A stretch of DNA of 64,000 bases from Caballeronia temeraria (GCF_001544795.2 NZ_FCOI02000026.1:38595-102594); one strand, 5' to 3'. Shown: positions 42,182 to 51,272, counted from the first letter of the stretch. The notes: generated from the letters alone by a model not told the origin. Numbers and translations: made by a program.

Positions 42182-42325
42182 GGAACGTCTCCTGATTCTG
42201 ATTGATAGGGTTCGAAGCCGTCTCGTGCGGCTTTCATACCGTCTTCGCCTGCCTGGGCTGAAGCGGTGGCCCTTTACCTGAGCTGGAACGTAGGTTAAAA
42301 CCGTTGGAATCGCGTATGAATCGAC

Positions 42326-42340
42326 ATGAACTTAATTCAT
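42326..42340. promoter_or_regulatory. LTTR box between tartrate transporter and LysR
   Basis: ATGAA-CTTAA-TTCAT, a perfect 5-5-5 dyad containing the T-N11-A LysR core (42327-42339). Another ATGAA half-site lies at 42316-42320. It sits 20 bases before the LysR ATG in the 178-bp divergent region, the standard place for an LTTR site. Confidence 0.6.
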
Positions 42341-42359
42341 CATTGCAAAAAACTCACGA

Positions 42360-43283
42360 ATGAGCACCGACTCCGAATTGGGATTCTTTTGCTTGCTGGT
42401 CAAGCAAGGCAGTCTGGCCGCGACCGCGCGCGAGTTGAATCTCACGCCGCCGGCCGTGTCGCGGCGGCTTTCGTCGCTCGAAGACAGGCTCGGCGTGCGC
42501 CTGCTCAACCGGACGACGCGGCGTATCAGCCTGACGGGCGAGGGCGAGGTGTATTTCGCGAATGCGCAACGGATATTGAGCGACATCGACGACATGGAGC
42601 GGCTCGTCTCCAGCAGCCGCGCGGCACCGAAGGGCTTGCTGCGCGTCAATGCGCCGTTGGGCTTCGGGCGCTCGTACATCGGCCCGGCGATATCGGGATT
42701 CAGCCAGGTTTATCCCGATGTCGAAGTGCAGTTGCACCTCACCGATCGGCCGATCAGCCTGCCGGACGAGAGCATCGACGTATCCGTGCGCTTCGGCGAA
42801 ATGCCGGATTCGCGGCTGATCGCGAAGAAGATCGCATCGAACCGGCGTCTGCTGGTGTCATCGCCGGGGTATTTGCGTGCGGCCGGCGTTCCGGCGCATC
42901 CGCACGATCTGACGTCGCATCAGTGCATCGTGCTGCGTCAGAACGAGGCCGCTTACGGCAACTGGCGTCTCGCGCGCGGCGGGCGCACGGAGACGGTGAA
43001 GGTGCACGGCAAGTTGAGCACCAACGACGGCGAAGTGGCGCTGAACTGGGCGCTGGAAGGCCACGGCATCCTGATGCGCGCGGAGTGGGATATCGCGAAA
43101 TATCTTCGCAGTGGCCGGCTGGTTCAGGTGCTGAGCGACTACGACACACCGCCCGCCGATATCTACGCGGTCTATCCCGAACGGCTGAATCTGTCGCCGA
43201 AGGTGGCGGTGTTCGTCGATCACCTGCGGCAGTATCTCGGCCAGCACGCGGATGGCCCGTCGCCGGTCGCGTCGCCCTGGTAG
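42360..43283 (+). CDS. LysR-family regulator (tartrate operon)
   Basis: 307 aa. HTH: LGFFCLLVKQGSLAATARELNLTPPAVSRRLSSLEDRLGVRLLNRTTRRISLT (residues ~6-58, span). The effector domain is of the PcaQ/AaeR-like subgroup that contains TTNDGE-type motifs (STNDGEVALNWALEGHGILMRAEWDI). No clear ribosome site upstream of ATG 42360. Divergent from the ttd operon, so the probable activator. Paralogous to the convergent LysR next door. Confidence 0.88.
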   Translation: MSTDSELGFFCLLVKQGSLAATARELNLTPPAVSRRLSSLEDRLGVRLLNRTTRRISLTGEGEVYFANAQRILSDIDDMERLVSSSRAAPKGLLRVNAPLGFGRSYIGPAISGFSQVYPDVEVQLHLTDRPISLPDESIDVSVRFGEMPDSRLIAKKIASNRRLLVSSPGYLRAAGVPAHPHDLTSHQCIVLRQNEAAYGNWRLARGGRTETVKVHGKLSTNDGEVALNWALEGHGILMRAEWDIAKYLRSGRLVQVLSDYDTPPADIYAVYPERLNLSPKVAVFVDHLRQYLGQHADGPSPVASPW

Positions 43284-43290
43284 CGGCGTG

Positions 43291-44223
43291 TCATTTGCCG
43301 ATTCCGGCGTCGTCGTCGCTTTTCAACTCCCGCGCGATGAAATCCACGAACGCGCGAATGCGATTCGACATCTGATGCCGCTGTGAGTAGACCGCGAAGA
43401 TATCGGCGTTGGGCGTTTCGTGATCGGGCAGCACGCGCACGAGCGAGCCATCGGCGAGATACGGCTTGAGATCCCATTCGGCGCGCATCAGGATGCCGTG
43501 GCCTTCGAGCGCCCACTTCACGGCGATTTCGCCGTCGTTCGTCGTGAGCGTGCCGTTGATCCGCACCGCTTCCGTCTTGCGCGCCGCGCCGCGTCCGGAG
43601 GTCAGCCGCCATACGCCGTAGGCTTCGTCGCCCTGACGAATGCCGATGCAGTTATGCCGCGTGAGATCGTGCGCGGCGAGCGGCATGCCGTGCGAGTCGA
43701 TATACGACGGCGCCGCGCACAACAGCCGCCGGTTTCCGGCGAGGCGCCGCGCGATCACGCGCGTATCGGGCGGTTCGCCGAAACGGATGCAGACGTCGAA
43801 TTTATCGTCGGTGAGCGGCGGCGGCGTGACCGACAACTGAAGCTGCACGGACACCTGCGGATAGAGCCTGCTGAAACGCGAAATCAGCGGCGCGATGTGA
43901 CTGCGCCCGAATCCGAGCGTCGCGTTCACGCGCAGCAGACCTTTCGGGATTTGCTTGGCGGCGCCGAGCAACTCGGACAGCTCGTCGATTTCATCGAGAA
44001 TCCGGCGCGCGTGTTCGAGATAAAGCTCGCCCTCCGGCGTCAGCATCATGCGCCGCGTGGTGCGATTGACGAGCGCCACGCCGGCGCGCGCCTCCATCTG
44101 CGCAAGACGCTTGCTGACGGCTGCCGCCGTGAGGCCGAGTTCGCGCGCGGCGGCGCTCAGACTGCCGGCCGCCGACAGCGTGGAAAAGAAGCTCAGGTCG
44201 GCGGGCTGAACGGCATCGGCCAT
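43291..44223 (-). CDS. LysR-family regulator, paralogue of its convergent neighbour
   Basis: 310 aa. HTH: LSFFSTLSAAGSLSAAARELGLTAAAVSKRLAQMEARAGVALVNRTTRRM (span). The C-terminal half shares TLTTNDGEIAVKWALEGHGILMRAEWDLKPYL with the other LysR. The two genes end 7 bases apart and face each other. It is divergent from ttuC with a perfect T-N11-A box between, so it probably controls that dehydrogenase. Confidence 0.88.
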   Translation of the reverse strand: MADAVQPADLSFFSTLSAAGSLSAAARELGLTAAAVSKRLAQMEARAGVALVNRTTRRMMLTPEGELYLEHARRILDEIDELSELLGAAKQIPKGLLRVNATLGFGRSHIAPLISRFSRLYPQVSVQLQLSVTPPPLTDDKFDVCIRFGEPPDTRVIARRLAGNRRLLCAAPSYIDSHGMPLAAHDLTRHNCIGIRQGDEAYGVWRLTSGRGAARKTEAVRINGTLTTNDGEIAVKWALEGHGILMRAEWDLKPYLADGSLVRVLPDHETPNADIFAVYSQRHQMSNRIRAFVDFIARELKSDDDAGIGK

Positions 44224-44234
44224 GACGGGATTTG

Positions 44235-44247
44235 TAACTTGAAGTTA
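44235..44247. promoter_or_regulatory. LTTR box between LysR and tartrate dehydrogenase
   Basis: TAACTT-G-AAGTTA, a perfect 13-bp palindrome of T-N11-A form. It lies 12 bases from the LysR start and 85 from the ttuC start, in their 108-bp divergent region. Confidence 0.6.
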
Positions 44248-44331
44248 AATATGCTTTGAGTCTAGCACCGGTTTTAGAGCGGGAATGCGGTTAGAGTTTG
44301 CCTACACCGATAAACCTTGAAGGACGGAGAC

Positions 44332-45417
44332 ATGAAGACTTATCGCATCGCAACCATTCCCGGCGACGGCATCGGCAAGGAAGTCGTTCCGGCAGGCCAG
44401 CAAGTGCTCGAAGCGCTTGCCAAGTCCACGCAGTCGTTCGCCTTCGAGTTCGAGACCTTCGACTGGGGCGCGGACTACTACCGCCAGCACGGCGTGATGA
44501 TGCCCGCGAACGGACTGGACGCGATCCGCGACAAGGACGCCATTCTCTTCGGTTCGGCGGGCGATCCGGACGTGCCCGATCACATCACGCTGTGGGGCCT
44601 GCGTCTCAAGATTTGCCAGGGCTTCGACCAGTACGCGAACGTGCGCCCGACGCGCATCCTGCCGGGCATCGACGGGCCGCTGAAGCGCTGCAAGCCGGAA
44701 GACCTGAACTGGGTGATCGTGCGGGAGAATTCCGAAGGCGAGTATTCCGGCGTGGGCGGCCGCGTGCATCAGGGACATCCGATCGAAGTCGCAACCGATG
44801 TATCGATTCTCACGCGCGCCGGCGTCGAACGCATTCTGCGCTTTGCGTTCCGTCTCGCGCAGTCGCGTCCGCGCAAGCTGCTGACCGTCGTCACGAAGAG
44901 CAACGCGCAGCGTCACGCGATGGTGATGTGGGACGAGATCGCGAACGAAGTCGCGGCCGAATTCCCCGATGTCAAATGGGACAAGGAACTCGTCGATGCC
45001 GCCACCGCGCGCATGGTGAATCGTCCGCAAACGCTCGATACGATCGTCGCGACGAACCTGCACGCCGACATTCTCAGCGATCTCGCCGCGGCGCTCGCGG
45101 GCAGTCTGGGCATCGCGCCGACGGGCAATATCGATCCGGAGCGCCGTTATCCGTCGATGTTCGAACCGATTCACGGCTCCGCGTTCGACATCATGGGCAA
45201 GGGGTTGGCGAATCCCGTCGGCACGTTCTGGTCGGTCGTCATGCTGCTCGAACATCTCGGTGAATTCGATGCGGCCAAGCGTGTCATGCAGGCCATCGAA
45301 GCCGTGACCTCCGACAAGTCGCTGCACACCGGCGATCTCGGCGGCACCGCCACCACTGCGCAGGTCACCGCCGCCGTCTGCGCACTCGTCGACAAGCAGG
45401 CAGCCAACGCGGCCTGA
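44332..45417 (+). CDS. ttuC: Tartrate dehydrogenase/decarboxylase - D-malate dehydrogenase
   Basis: 361 aa beta-decarboxylating dehydrogenase (isocitrate/isopropylmalate family), NAD- and Mn/K-dependent. Start YRIATIPGDGIGKEVVPAG; Arg-rich substrate region RLKICQGFDQYANVRP; VRENSEGEYSGVGGR; metal Asp in TIVATNLHADILSDLAA; and FEPIHGSAFDIMGKGLANP all fit TtuC/YeaU. It oxidises D-malate, and oxidises or decarboxylates tartrates. GGACGGAGAC precedes the ATG. Confidence 0.88.
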   Translation: MKTYRIATIPGDGIGKEVVPAGQQVLEALAKSTQSFAFEFETFDWGADYYRQHGVMMPANGLDAIRDKDAILFGSAGDPDVPDHITLWGLRLKICQGFDQYANVRPTRILPGIDGPLKRCKPEDLNWVIVRENSEGEYSGVGGRVHQGHPIEVATDVSILTRAGVERILRFAFRLAQSRPRKLLTVVTKSNAQRHAMVMWDEIANEVAAEFPDVKWDKELVDAATARMVNRPQTLDTIVATNLHADILSDLAAALAGSLGIAPTGNIDPERRYPSMFEPIHGSAFDIMGKGLANPVGTFWSVVMLLEHLGEFDAAKRVMQAIEAVTSDKSLHTGDLGGTATTAQVTAAVCALVDKQAANAA

Positions 45418-45428
45418 CCTTCCTTCTC

Positions 45429-45458
45429 AGCGCGCTCGGTCTCACGGACGGGCGCGCT
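45429..45458 (+). terminator. Hairpin after ttuC
   Basis: AGCGCGC (45429-45435) pairs with GCGCGCT (45452-45458) across 16 bases, 12 bases beyond the ttuC stop. A modest stem without a U-run; weak terminator candidate. The rest of the gap to 45663 shows no gene and presumably holds the tauABC promoter. Confidence 0.35.
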
Positions 45459-45663
45459 CGACATCGGCCTCATCTTCACAGACGGACGCGCGAGCGCCGC
45501 CCGCCCGCCATGTGGACTCAACGATTGTTCCCGTCTGGCACTAACTTCCTGGATTTTTCGCTGTGGATACTCGGTCATCGGTTCGCCGCACGCGCGGCAG
45601 GCCGCACCGAAACGGGGAATGCCGCGCCGGCGAGCCCGATTTTCCACCTCTCCAGGAACCGTC

Positions 45664-46740
45664 ATGAAAACGATCCGCGTCTCCGGCTTGAAACGCCTGC
45701 CCGGCAAGTTGCTTCGAAAGATCTCGCCGGCGCGTGCGCTGGCCACGCTCGCGATCGCCGCGTGCGCGTGGGGCGTCGCACAGTCGGCGAGTGCCGAAGA
45801 CAAGGAAGTGACGATCGCGTACCAGCAGATCGTCGATCCGTGGGTCGTCGGCATCGCGGATGGCTCGATCGCGAAGGCGACCGGCTACAAGATCAACTGG
45901 CGGCAGTTCGAGTCCGGCGCGAAGGTCGCGACCGCGATGGCCTCGGGCGACATCAAGATCGGCGTGATCGGTTCCAGCCCGCTCGCCGCCGCCGTCAGTC
46001 AGGGCGTGGACGCGCAGCTCTTCTGGATTCTCGACAACATCAACGAAGCCGAGGCGATGGTCGTGCGCAACGGCTCGGGCATTGCGAAGCCGGCTGATCT
46101 GAAGGGCAAGACCATCGGCGTGCCGTTCGTCTCGACGACGCACTATCACACGATGTTCGCGCTGCAGCACTGGGGCATCGATCCGTCGTCGGTGAAGATT
46201 CTCAACATGCAGCCGAATCAGATCGCGGCGGCGTGGGAGCGAGGCGACATCGACGCCGCCTACGTCTGGGATCCGGCGCTCTCGCAACTCAAGAAGAGCG
46301 GCAAGGTGCTGATCACGTCGGGCGATCTGTCGAAACTCGGCAAGCCGACGTTCGACGGCATCGCGGTCGATCGCGCGTGGGGCGAGGCGCACAAGGATTT
46401 CATGGCGAAGTTCGTGAAGGCGATCTCCGATCTCGATGCGCAGTACCGCAACGATCCGTCCAAATGGACCGCGCAGTCGCAGCAGGCCGTGGCCATCGCG
46501 AAGACGATCGGCGGCGCGCCGGCGGACGTGCCGGAATCGCTCTCGCTGTACGGCTATCCGTCGGCGCAGGAACAGGCGTCGAAGCAATGGCTGGGCGGCG
46601 GCGCATCGAGCCGCGCCGCCTTCGCGCTCAAGGACACGGCGGACTTCCTGAAGCAGCAGAAGCGCGTCGATGCGGTGCTGCCGGACTATTCGAAGTTCGT
46701 GACGGCGGAGTACGTCGAAGCGGCTGAAAAGCTCAAATGA
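45664..46740 (+). CDS. tauA: Taurine ABC transporter substrate-binding protein
   Basis: 358 aa periplasmic binding protein. A long signal sequence (basic start, hydrophobic LATLAIAACAWGVAQSASA) precedes EVTIAYQQIVDPWVVGIADGSIAKATGYKINWRQFESGAKVATAMASGDIKIGVIGSSPLAAA (span), typical of TauA. Further WILDNINEAEAMVVRNGSGI and WDPALSQL. First of tauABC; no tauD dioxygenase follows. A second, diverged set lies at 53.8-56.5 kb. Confidence 0.88.
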   Translation: MKTIRVSGLKRLPGKLLRKISPARALATLAIAACAWGVAQSASAEDKEVTIAYQQIVDPWVVGIADGSIAKATGYKINWRQFESGAKVATAMASGDIKIGVIGSSPLAAAVSQGVDAQLFWILDNINEAEAMVVRNGSGIAKPADLKGKTIGVPFVSTTHYHTMFALQHWGIDPSSVKILNMQPNQIAAAWERGDIDAAYVWDPALSQLKKSGKVLITSGDLSKLGKPTFDGIAVDRAWGEAHKDFMAKFVKAISDLDAQYRNDPSKWTAQSQQAVAIAKTIGGAPADVPESLSLYGYPSAQEQASKQWLGGGASSRAAFALKDTADFLKQQKRVDAVLPDYSKFVTAEYVEAAEKLK

Positions 46741-46796
46741 ACCTGAATGCGGGCGCGTGCCGCCCGCCTTTGTCATATCCGAGTCCGGGAGGACAT

Positions 46797-47612
46797 ATGG
46801 GTTGCATGCAGGTCAGAAATGTCAATGTGGTGTTTCCTGGACGACGACCGGGCGAGCGCGTGCAAGCGCTCGACGGCATCGATCTCACCATCGGCGATGG
46901 CGAATTCGTCGTCGCGCTCGGTGCCTCGGGATGCGGAAAGACGACGCTGCTGTCGCTGATGGCGGGTTTCATCGCGCCGTCGTCGGGAGAGATGCTGCTC
47001 AACGGCCGGCCGGTCGACGGGCCGGGCGCGGATCGCGGCGTCGTGTTTCAGAAGCATGCGCTGCTGCCGTGGCTCAATGTGCTCGACAACGCGACCTTCG
47101 GCCTGAAGCTGCAGGGCGTGCCGAAGGCGCAGCGCGAGGAGATCGCCAAACGCAATCTCGCGCTGGTCGGCCTTCAGGACTTTCACAAGCACATGATCTA
47201 TCAGTTGTCGGGCGGCATGCAGCAGCGCGTGGGCATTGCCCGCGCGCTGACCTGCGATCCCGCGATGCTGCTGATGGACGAGCCGATGGCCGCGCTCGAC
47301 GCCCTCACGCGCGAGACCATCCAGGAGCTGCTGCTCGATGTCTGGCAGCGCACGCAGAAGATGTTTTTCTTCATCACGCACAGCGTGGAGGAGGCGCTGT
47401 TTCTGGCGAGCCGGCTGATCGTGATGTCGCCGCGTCCGGGACGCATCACGCATAGCTACGACCTCGATTTCAATCGCCGCTTTCTCGCCACCCGCGACGC
47501 GCGCGCGATCAAGTCCAGCCCCGATTTCATCGAAATGCGCGAGCGCGTGCTCGGCATCATCTACGGCGACGAGCGCGCCGCGCATCACGCCGAGGAGGTT
47601 CATCATGGTTAA
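46797..47612 (+). CDS. tauB: Taurine ABC transporter ATPase
   Basis: 271 aa. Walker A GASGCGKTTLL, Q-loop FQKHALLPWL, signature LSGGMQQRVG, Walker B AMLLMDEP, switch His in ITHSVEEA. ATG 46797 has GGGAGG; an in-frame ATG at 46737 overlapping the tauA stop would add 20 residues. Ends inside the start of tauC (8-bp overlap). Confidence 0.9.
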   Translation: MGCMQVRNVNVVFPGRRPGERVQALDGIDLTIGDGEFVVALGASGCGKTTLLSLMAGFIAPSSGEMLLNGRPVDGPGADRGVVFQKHALLPWLNVLDNATFGLKLQGVPKAQREEIAKRNLALVGLQDFHKHMIYQLSGGMQQRVGIARALTCDPAMLLMDEPMAALDALTRETIQELLLDVWQRTQKMFFFITHSVEEALFLASRLIVMSPRPGRITHSYDLDFNRRFLATRDARAIKSSPDFIEMRERVLGIIYGDERAAHHAEEVHHG

Positions 47613-48510
47613 GCGCGCATCGATGACGGCGCCCGGCCCCGCGATCGACAGCGGAATCGGCGCGTCGCGGCGTCCGCCGGGCAGACCCGCGCGGCAGTCG
47701 AAGAAAAGGCCGGTGAAACCGGGCGACACGTTCGGCGTGCCGGGCTACGGCAGCAGCCTCGTGATGAGCGTCGCGACCGTGGCGCTGCTCGTGGCCGGCT
47801 GGTTTCTGATCACCGGCATGCACTGGGTCAAGCCGCTCTTCCTGCCCTCGCCGCAAGCGGTTTATGCGAAGTTCATCACGGTGGCGAGCGATGGCTTCGC
47901 CAACTCGACGCTCGCCGAGCACGTCATGGCGAGCCTGCTGCGCGTGTTCGGCGCGTTCGCGCTCGCGTGCGTGACGGCGATTCCGATCGGCGTGATGATG
48001 GGCGTCTCGCGGCACGCGCGCGGCGTGTTCGATCCGCCGATCGAGTTTTACCGGCCGCTGCCGCCGCTCGCGTATCTGCCGCTCATCATCATCTGGTTCG
48101 GCATCGGCGAGTTCTCGAAGATCTTTCTCATCTATCTGGCGATTTTCGCGCCGCTCGCGATCGCCGCGCGCGCGGGCGTGCGCTCGGTGTCGATCGAGCA
48201 GATTCACGCGGCTTATTCGATGGGCGCCTCGCGCACGCAGGTGGTGACGCACGTGATTCTCAAATCCGCGCTGCCGGAGATTTTCACGGGCATGCGCATC
48301 GGCATCGGCGTGGGCTGGACGACGCTCGTCGCGGCGGAAATGGTCGCATCGACGCGCGGTCTCGGCTTCATGGTGCTCAACGCGGCCGAGTTTCTCGCGA
48401 GCGATGTGGTGATCATGGGCATTATCGTCATCGGCTTCTTTGCACTGTGCTTCGATCTGCTGATGCGCTATCTGGAAAAAGCGATGGTGCCGTGGAAAGG
48501 TCGAGTGTGA
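47605..48510 (+). CDS. tauC: Taurine ABC transporter permease
   Basis: 301 aa, BPD_transp_1 fold. ~50-residue basic N-terminus, then six helices. Coupling EAA loop: MGASRTQVVTHVILKSALPEIFTGMRIGIGVGWTTLVAAEM (span). FYRPLPPLAYLPLIIIWFGIGE is the TauC/SsuC signature. A hairpin follows 20 bases after the stop. Confidence 0.9.
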   Translation: MVKRASMTAPGPAIDSGIGASRRPPGRPARQSKKRPVKPGDTFGVPGYGSSLVMSVATVALLVAGWFLITGMHWVKPLFLPSPQAVYAKFITVASDGFANSTLAEHVMASLLRVFGAFALACVTAIPIGVMMGVSRHARGVFDPPIEFYRPLPPLAYLPLIIIWFGIGEFSKIFLIYLAIFAPLAIAARAGVRSVSIEQIHAAYSMGASRTQVVTHVILKSALPEIFTGMRIGIGVGWTTLVAAEMVASTRGLGFMVLNAAEFLASDVVIMGIIVIGFFALCFDLLMRYLEKAMVPWKGRV

Positions 48511-48530
48511 GGTTCTGACCGCGACGGTTG

Positions 48531-48559
48531 CGAACGCCCGGGTCACGCCTGGGCGTTCG
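48531..48559 (+). terminator. Hairpin after tauABC
   Basis: CGAACGCCC (48531-48539) and GGGCGTTCG (48551-48559), perfect 9-bp arms across 11 bases, 21 bases after the tauC stop. No strong U-run follows. Confidence 0.5.
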
Positions 48560-48597
48560 CTTCAGACGCAATCCTCAGAAATATGCGAGGTATTGAA

Positions 48598-48625
48598 CGT
48601 ACGATTGCACGCTCGTGCACGTACG
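48598..48625. promoter_or_regulatory. Dyad upstream of the PAP2 gene
   Basis: CGTACG at both ends (48598-48603 and 48620-48625) with inner TGCAC-GCTC-GTGCA (48606-48619). Nested symmetry 39 bases before the PAP2 ATG; operator or hairpin. Confidence 0.4.
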
Positions 48626-48663
48626 CTTTAATACGATTGATACATTTCTGTGGGTCGCGTCGC

Positions 48664-49377
48664 ATGAACGCTTTCGATACGTCGATTCAAACCTGGGTGG
48701 TTCCCTTCGCCGCGTCTTCCTTCGCGTTCACCCACGCGGTGAACGCGATCGCAGGGTTCTACTTCGTCAAGGGCCTCGTTCCGCTAGCCGTTCTCGTCGC
48801 CATCTGGTTCCAGCCCGGCGAAACGCAGCAGTGGCGGCGCGAGACGGTCGTCGCGGCGCTGTGTGCCGGGCTCGCGGCATTTCTGCTCGGCCGTCTGCTC
48901 GCGCTCACGCTGCCATTTCGCCTGCGTCCGCTTTACGACCCTTCCGTTCATCTGTCGTTTCCCGTGGCCGATGTAACCGGCGAAGCCATGCGCTTGTGGA
49001 GTTCGTTTCCCAGCGACCACGCCGCGCTCTGGATGGCGATAGCCGTCGGCATCTTTTTCGTCTGGCGATGGATCGGCGTGCTCGCGATCGTGCATTGCGC
49101 GGTCTTCGTGTGTCTGCCGCGCGTGTATCTCGGGCTGCATTATCCGACCGATGTCATCGGAGGCGCGGTCATCGGCGCCTTCTGCGCGTGGCTCTTCACG
49201 CGCGCGCCGATTCGCACGCGCTTCGCGCCGTTCTTCGTGCGATTCATGGAGTATCGGCCGGCGGTGGGTTACATGCTCGCGTTTCTGTTCTTCTTCGAAC
49301 TCGTGACGATGTTCGATGAGCCGCGCTATCTCGCGACGTTGATCATCAAGCAACTGCATCGTGGGGGCTTTCACTGA
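48664..49377 (+). CDS. PAP2-family membrane phosphatase (undecaprenyl-PP phosphatase-like)
   Basis: 237 aa, five or six helices. PAP2 motifs: degenerate C1 (LPFRLRP, lacking the Lys), C2 SSFPSDHAALW with catalytic His, C3 LPRVYLGLHYPTDV with Arg, His and Asp. A lipid diphosphatase, perhaps recycling undecaprenyl pyrophosphate or dephosphorylating lipids. ATG 48664 starts MNAFDTSIQ. Its 3' end overlaps the convergent diguanylate cyclase by 32 bases. Confidence 0.85.
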   Translation: MNAFDTSIQTWVVPFAASSFAFTHAVNAIAGFYFVKGLVPLAVLVAIWFQPGETQQWRRETVVAALCAGLAAFLLGRLLALTLPFRLRPLYDPSVHLSFPVADVTGEAMRLWSSFPSDHAALWMAIAVGIFFVWRWIGVLAIVHCAVFVCLPRVYLGLHYPTDVIGGAVIGAFCAWLFTRAPIRTRFAPFFVRFMEYRPAVGYMLAFLFFFELVTMFDEPRYLATLIIKQLHRGGFH

Positions 49378-50539
49378 GCACTGCGGCGATGGGGGACGAG
49401 ACCTCCACCCGATTGCGGCCATTGCGTTTCGCGCGATACAGCGCGTCGTCGGCCAGCTTCAACAATTGCTCGATGGTCGACTCGCGAATCCCAAGCGATG
49501 CGATCCCGATGCTGCACGTATAGGCAGGCAAGGCCGAGCCGCCCGCGCCTGCGATCCGGGATTGCAGCGCATGGGCGAGCGTCAGCGGTTCATCGACGCG
49601 GTGGCACGGAAACAGCACCGCGAATTCCTCGCCGCCCCAGCGGGCAAAGTGGGCTTCCCGGGGCAGCGCGAGCGCCGCGCGGCGGGCGAAGTCGACGAGA
49701 ATGTCATCGCCCGTCGAGTGACCGTAGGTGTCGTTGATGCTTTTGAAATGGTCCAGATCGATCAACAGAAGTGAAAGGTAGCTTCCCTTCCGGCGAGAGG
49801 TTTCGCGCGCCGTTTTGTGGGCGTCCACGAGCGCTCTGCGATTGAGAAGCCCCGTGAGAGGATCGATGAGGGAAAGTTGTTCGAGATGAATTCGCAGCCG
49901 GTTGACGGCCGTGAGCATGAATCCGACCGTTATGGTCAGCGACATGAATGTGCCGCTGCTCAGATAAACGAGTTGCATCCGGTCCTGTGCATACAAGCCT
50001 TGTTGCGCGGCGCCCGGTTCCAGTGAAGTGACGATTCTCATCACCGTGATAAGCGTCTCGACGGCGAACATGGTTCCGACGATTTTCGCGCCGCTGTCCT
50101 TCTGGCTGGACCACAGAAGTTCATACGACAGACGCGCGAAGAGCAGCGCAAGAATCACATTCGTGCACATGGAGCGCCCGTAAGGGCTGAAGTCGATCCA
50201 TGTCATCCAGCTCAGGCAGACCGCATCGAACAGCGCCAGCGCCGGAACGAGCCGGACGAACGGTGAACGGCCGCAATAGCGCTGGCTGCCGATGAGCCAA
50301 AGTCCTATGGCGGCGACCATGCAGATATTGCCGCCGATCACGGAGAGCCAGTCCGGCAGCGCGTCGCGCAGCGCCATGAGGAAGGCGGCGATCGAGAAAG
50401 CCAGCGAACCCTGCGCCCATTGCGCCATGCCGGGAATGTTCTTCGGAAATGTCCGGCCTATCGAAAACATCACGAGCGCCATCAGCCCCGGCATCACGGA
50501 TGCCATCAGCAGGACGGTATGCAGGTCGAATGTGGGCAT
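49346..50539 (-). CDS. Membrane diguanylate cyclase (GGEEF)
   Basis: 397 aa. N-terminal ~220 residues form six or seven helices (MASE-like sensor). Then the GGDEF domain: DPLTGLLNRRALVDAH, LIDLDHFKSINDTYGHSTGDD and the active-site RWGGEEFAVLFP. The RxxD inhibitory site is degenerate (REAH), so product inhibition by c-di-GMP may be lost. Signal unknown. Overlaps PAP2 at the 3' end. Confidence 0.9.
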   Translation of the reverse strand: MPTFDLHTVLLMASVMPGLMALVMFSIGRTFPKNIPGMAQWAQGSLAFSIAAFLMALRDALPDWLSVIGGNICMVAAIGLWLIGSQRYCGRSPFVRLVPALALFDAVCLSWMTWIDFSPYGRSMCTNVILALLFARLSYELLWSSQKDSGAKIVGTMFAVETLITVMRIVTSLEPGAAQQGLYAQDRMQLVYLSSGTFMSLTITVGFMLTAVNRLRIHLEQLSLIDPLTGLLNRRALVDAHKTARETSRRKGSYLSLLLIDLDHFKSINDTYGHSTGDDILVDFARRAALALPREAHFARWGGEEFAVLFPCHRVDEPLTLAHALQSRIAGAGGSALPAYTCSIGIASLGIRESTIEQLLKLADDALYRAKRNGRNRVEVSSPIAAVLSESPHDAVA

Positions 50540-50695
50540 GATGGGCTAATCGGTGCGCGATCTGACAACGCGTTGCGAATCGGTCGACTCACCGTCGGTC
50601 AACAACCTATATCGGCAGGTGACTTGAGAACTTGAGTGACGATCGACGCAGGCGATGTGAATGAGCGCGTCGCGCGACGGAAGAAGCCCGCTTCC

Positions 50696-51151
50696 TTACA
50701 CCGCGCCGGACAGCAGGTGACTGACCGTGCTGGTCAACTCTTCCATCAGAAAAGGCTTGCGGAGCAGATGCATGTCATGCCCGCTTTGCTGATCCCTCGC
50801 GATCTCTCCATGTCCGCTGATCAGGACGATGGCGAGATCTTCCCGCATCTGCCGCGCGAGAGCGGCGAGACGATGCCCGTCCATGCCGCCCGGAAGTCCG
50901 ATATCCGTGATCAGCAGGTCGAGCCGGGCATTCGATACGACGACGGTCAGCGCGCCCGACGCATCGGGCGCTTCGAGTACGCGATAGCCCGCCTCCGTCA
51001 GCACTTCGCTCAGCAGCAGGCGGATCGCTTCTTCATCGTCGACGACGAGAATCGTCGCCGGATTGCTGGCCTTGGCCACGACCCGCTCCAGAATCGTCGC
51101 GGACACGGGCAACGCGTCTTGTCCTTCGAATCGCGGCAGATAGATGCTCAC
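50696..51151 (-). CDS. Receiver domain left from a hybrid histidine kinase
   Basis: 151 aa. Residues ~31-150 are a complete REC domain (ATILVVDDEEAIRLLL, D83 in LLITDIGLPGG, ISGHGE, LRKPF). Upstream, the same frame reads VTGTGTTVSIYLPRFEG without an ATG, which is the extreme C-terminus of a HATPase_c domain. So the ORF is the tail of a hybrid kinase whose middle has been deleted. It may still make a free receiver from the ATG at 51151 or from a GTG just upstream. Confidence 0.75.
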   Translation of the reverse strand: MSIYLPRFEGQDALPVSATILERVVAKASNPATILVVDDEEAIRLLLSEVLTEAGYRVLEAPDASGALTVVVSNARLDLLITDIGLPGGMDGHRLAALARQMREDLAIVLISGHGEIARDQQSGHDMHLLRKPFLMEELTSTVSHLLSGAV

Positions 51152-51272
51152 GGTGGTGCCCGTTCCCGTAACGCGACTCCTTTCCGTAGTCGAGTTCGAG
51201 ACGCAATACTTCGTCGTTCAGTTCGGCAATACGAGCTTTTAGCTGCTGGGTCTCGTGCTCTGCGTGGCTCAT
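51152..51272 (-). pseudogene. N-terminal and HATPase-end remnants of the same hybrid kinase
   Basis: The ATG at 51272 opens MSHAEHETQQLKARIAELNDEVLRLEL, a coiled-coil start such as precedes many kinases. Around 51180 it runs into the kinase C-terminal sequence in the wrong frame (frame-shifted TGTGTTVSIYLPR). The DHp domain and nearly all of the ATPase domain are absent. Interpreted as an internal deletion with frameshift; junction inferred by eye. Confidence 0.55.
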
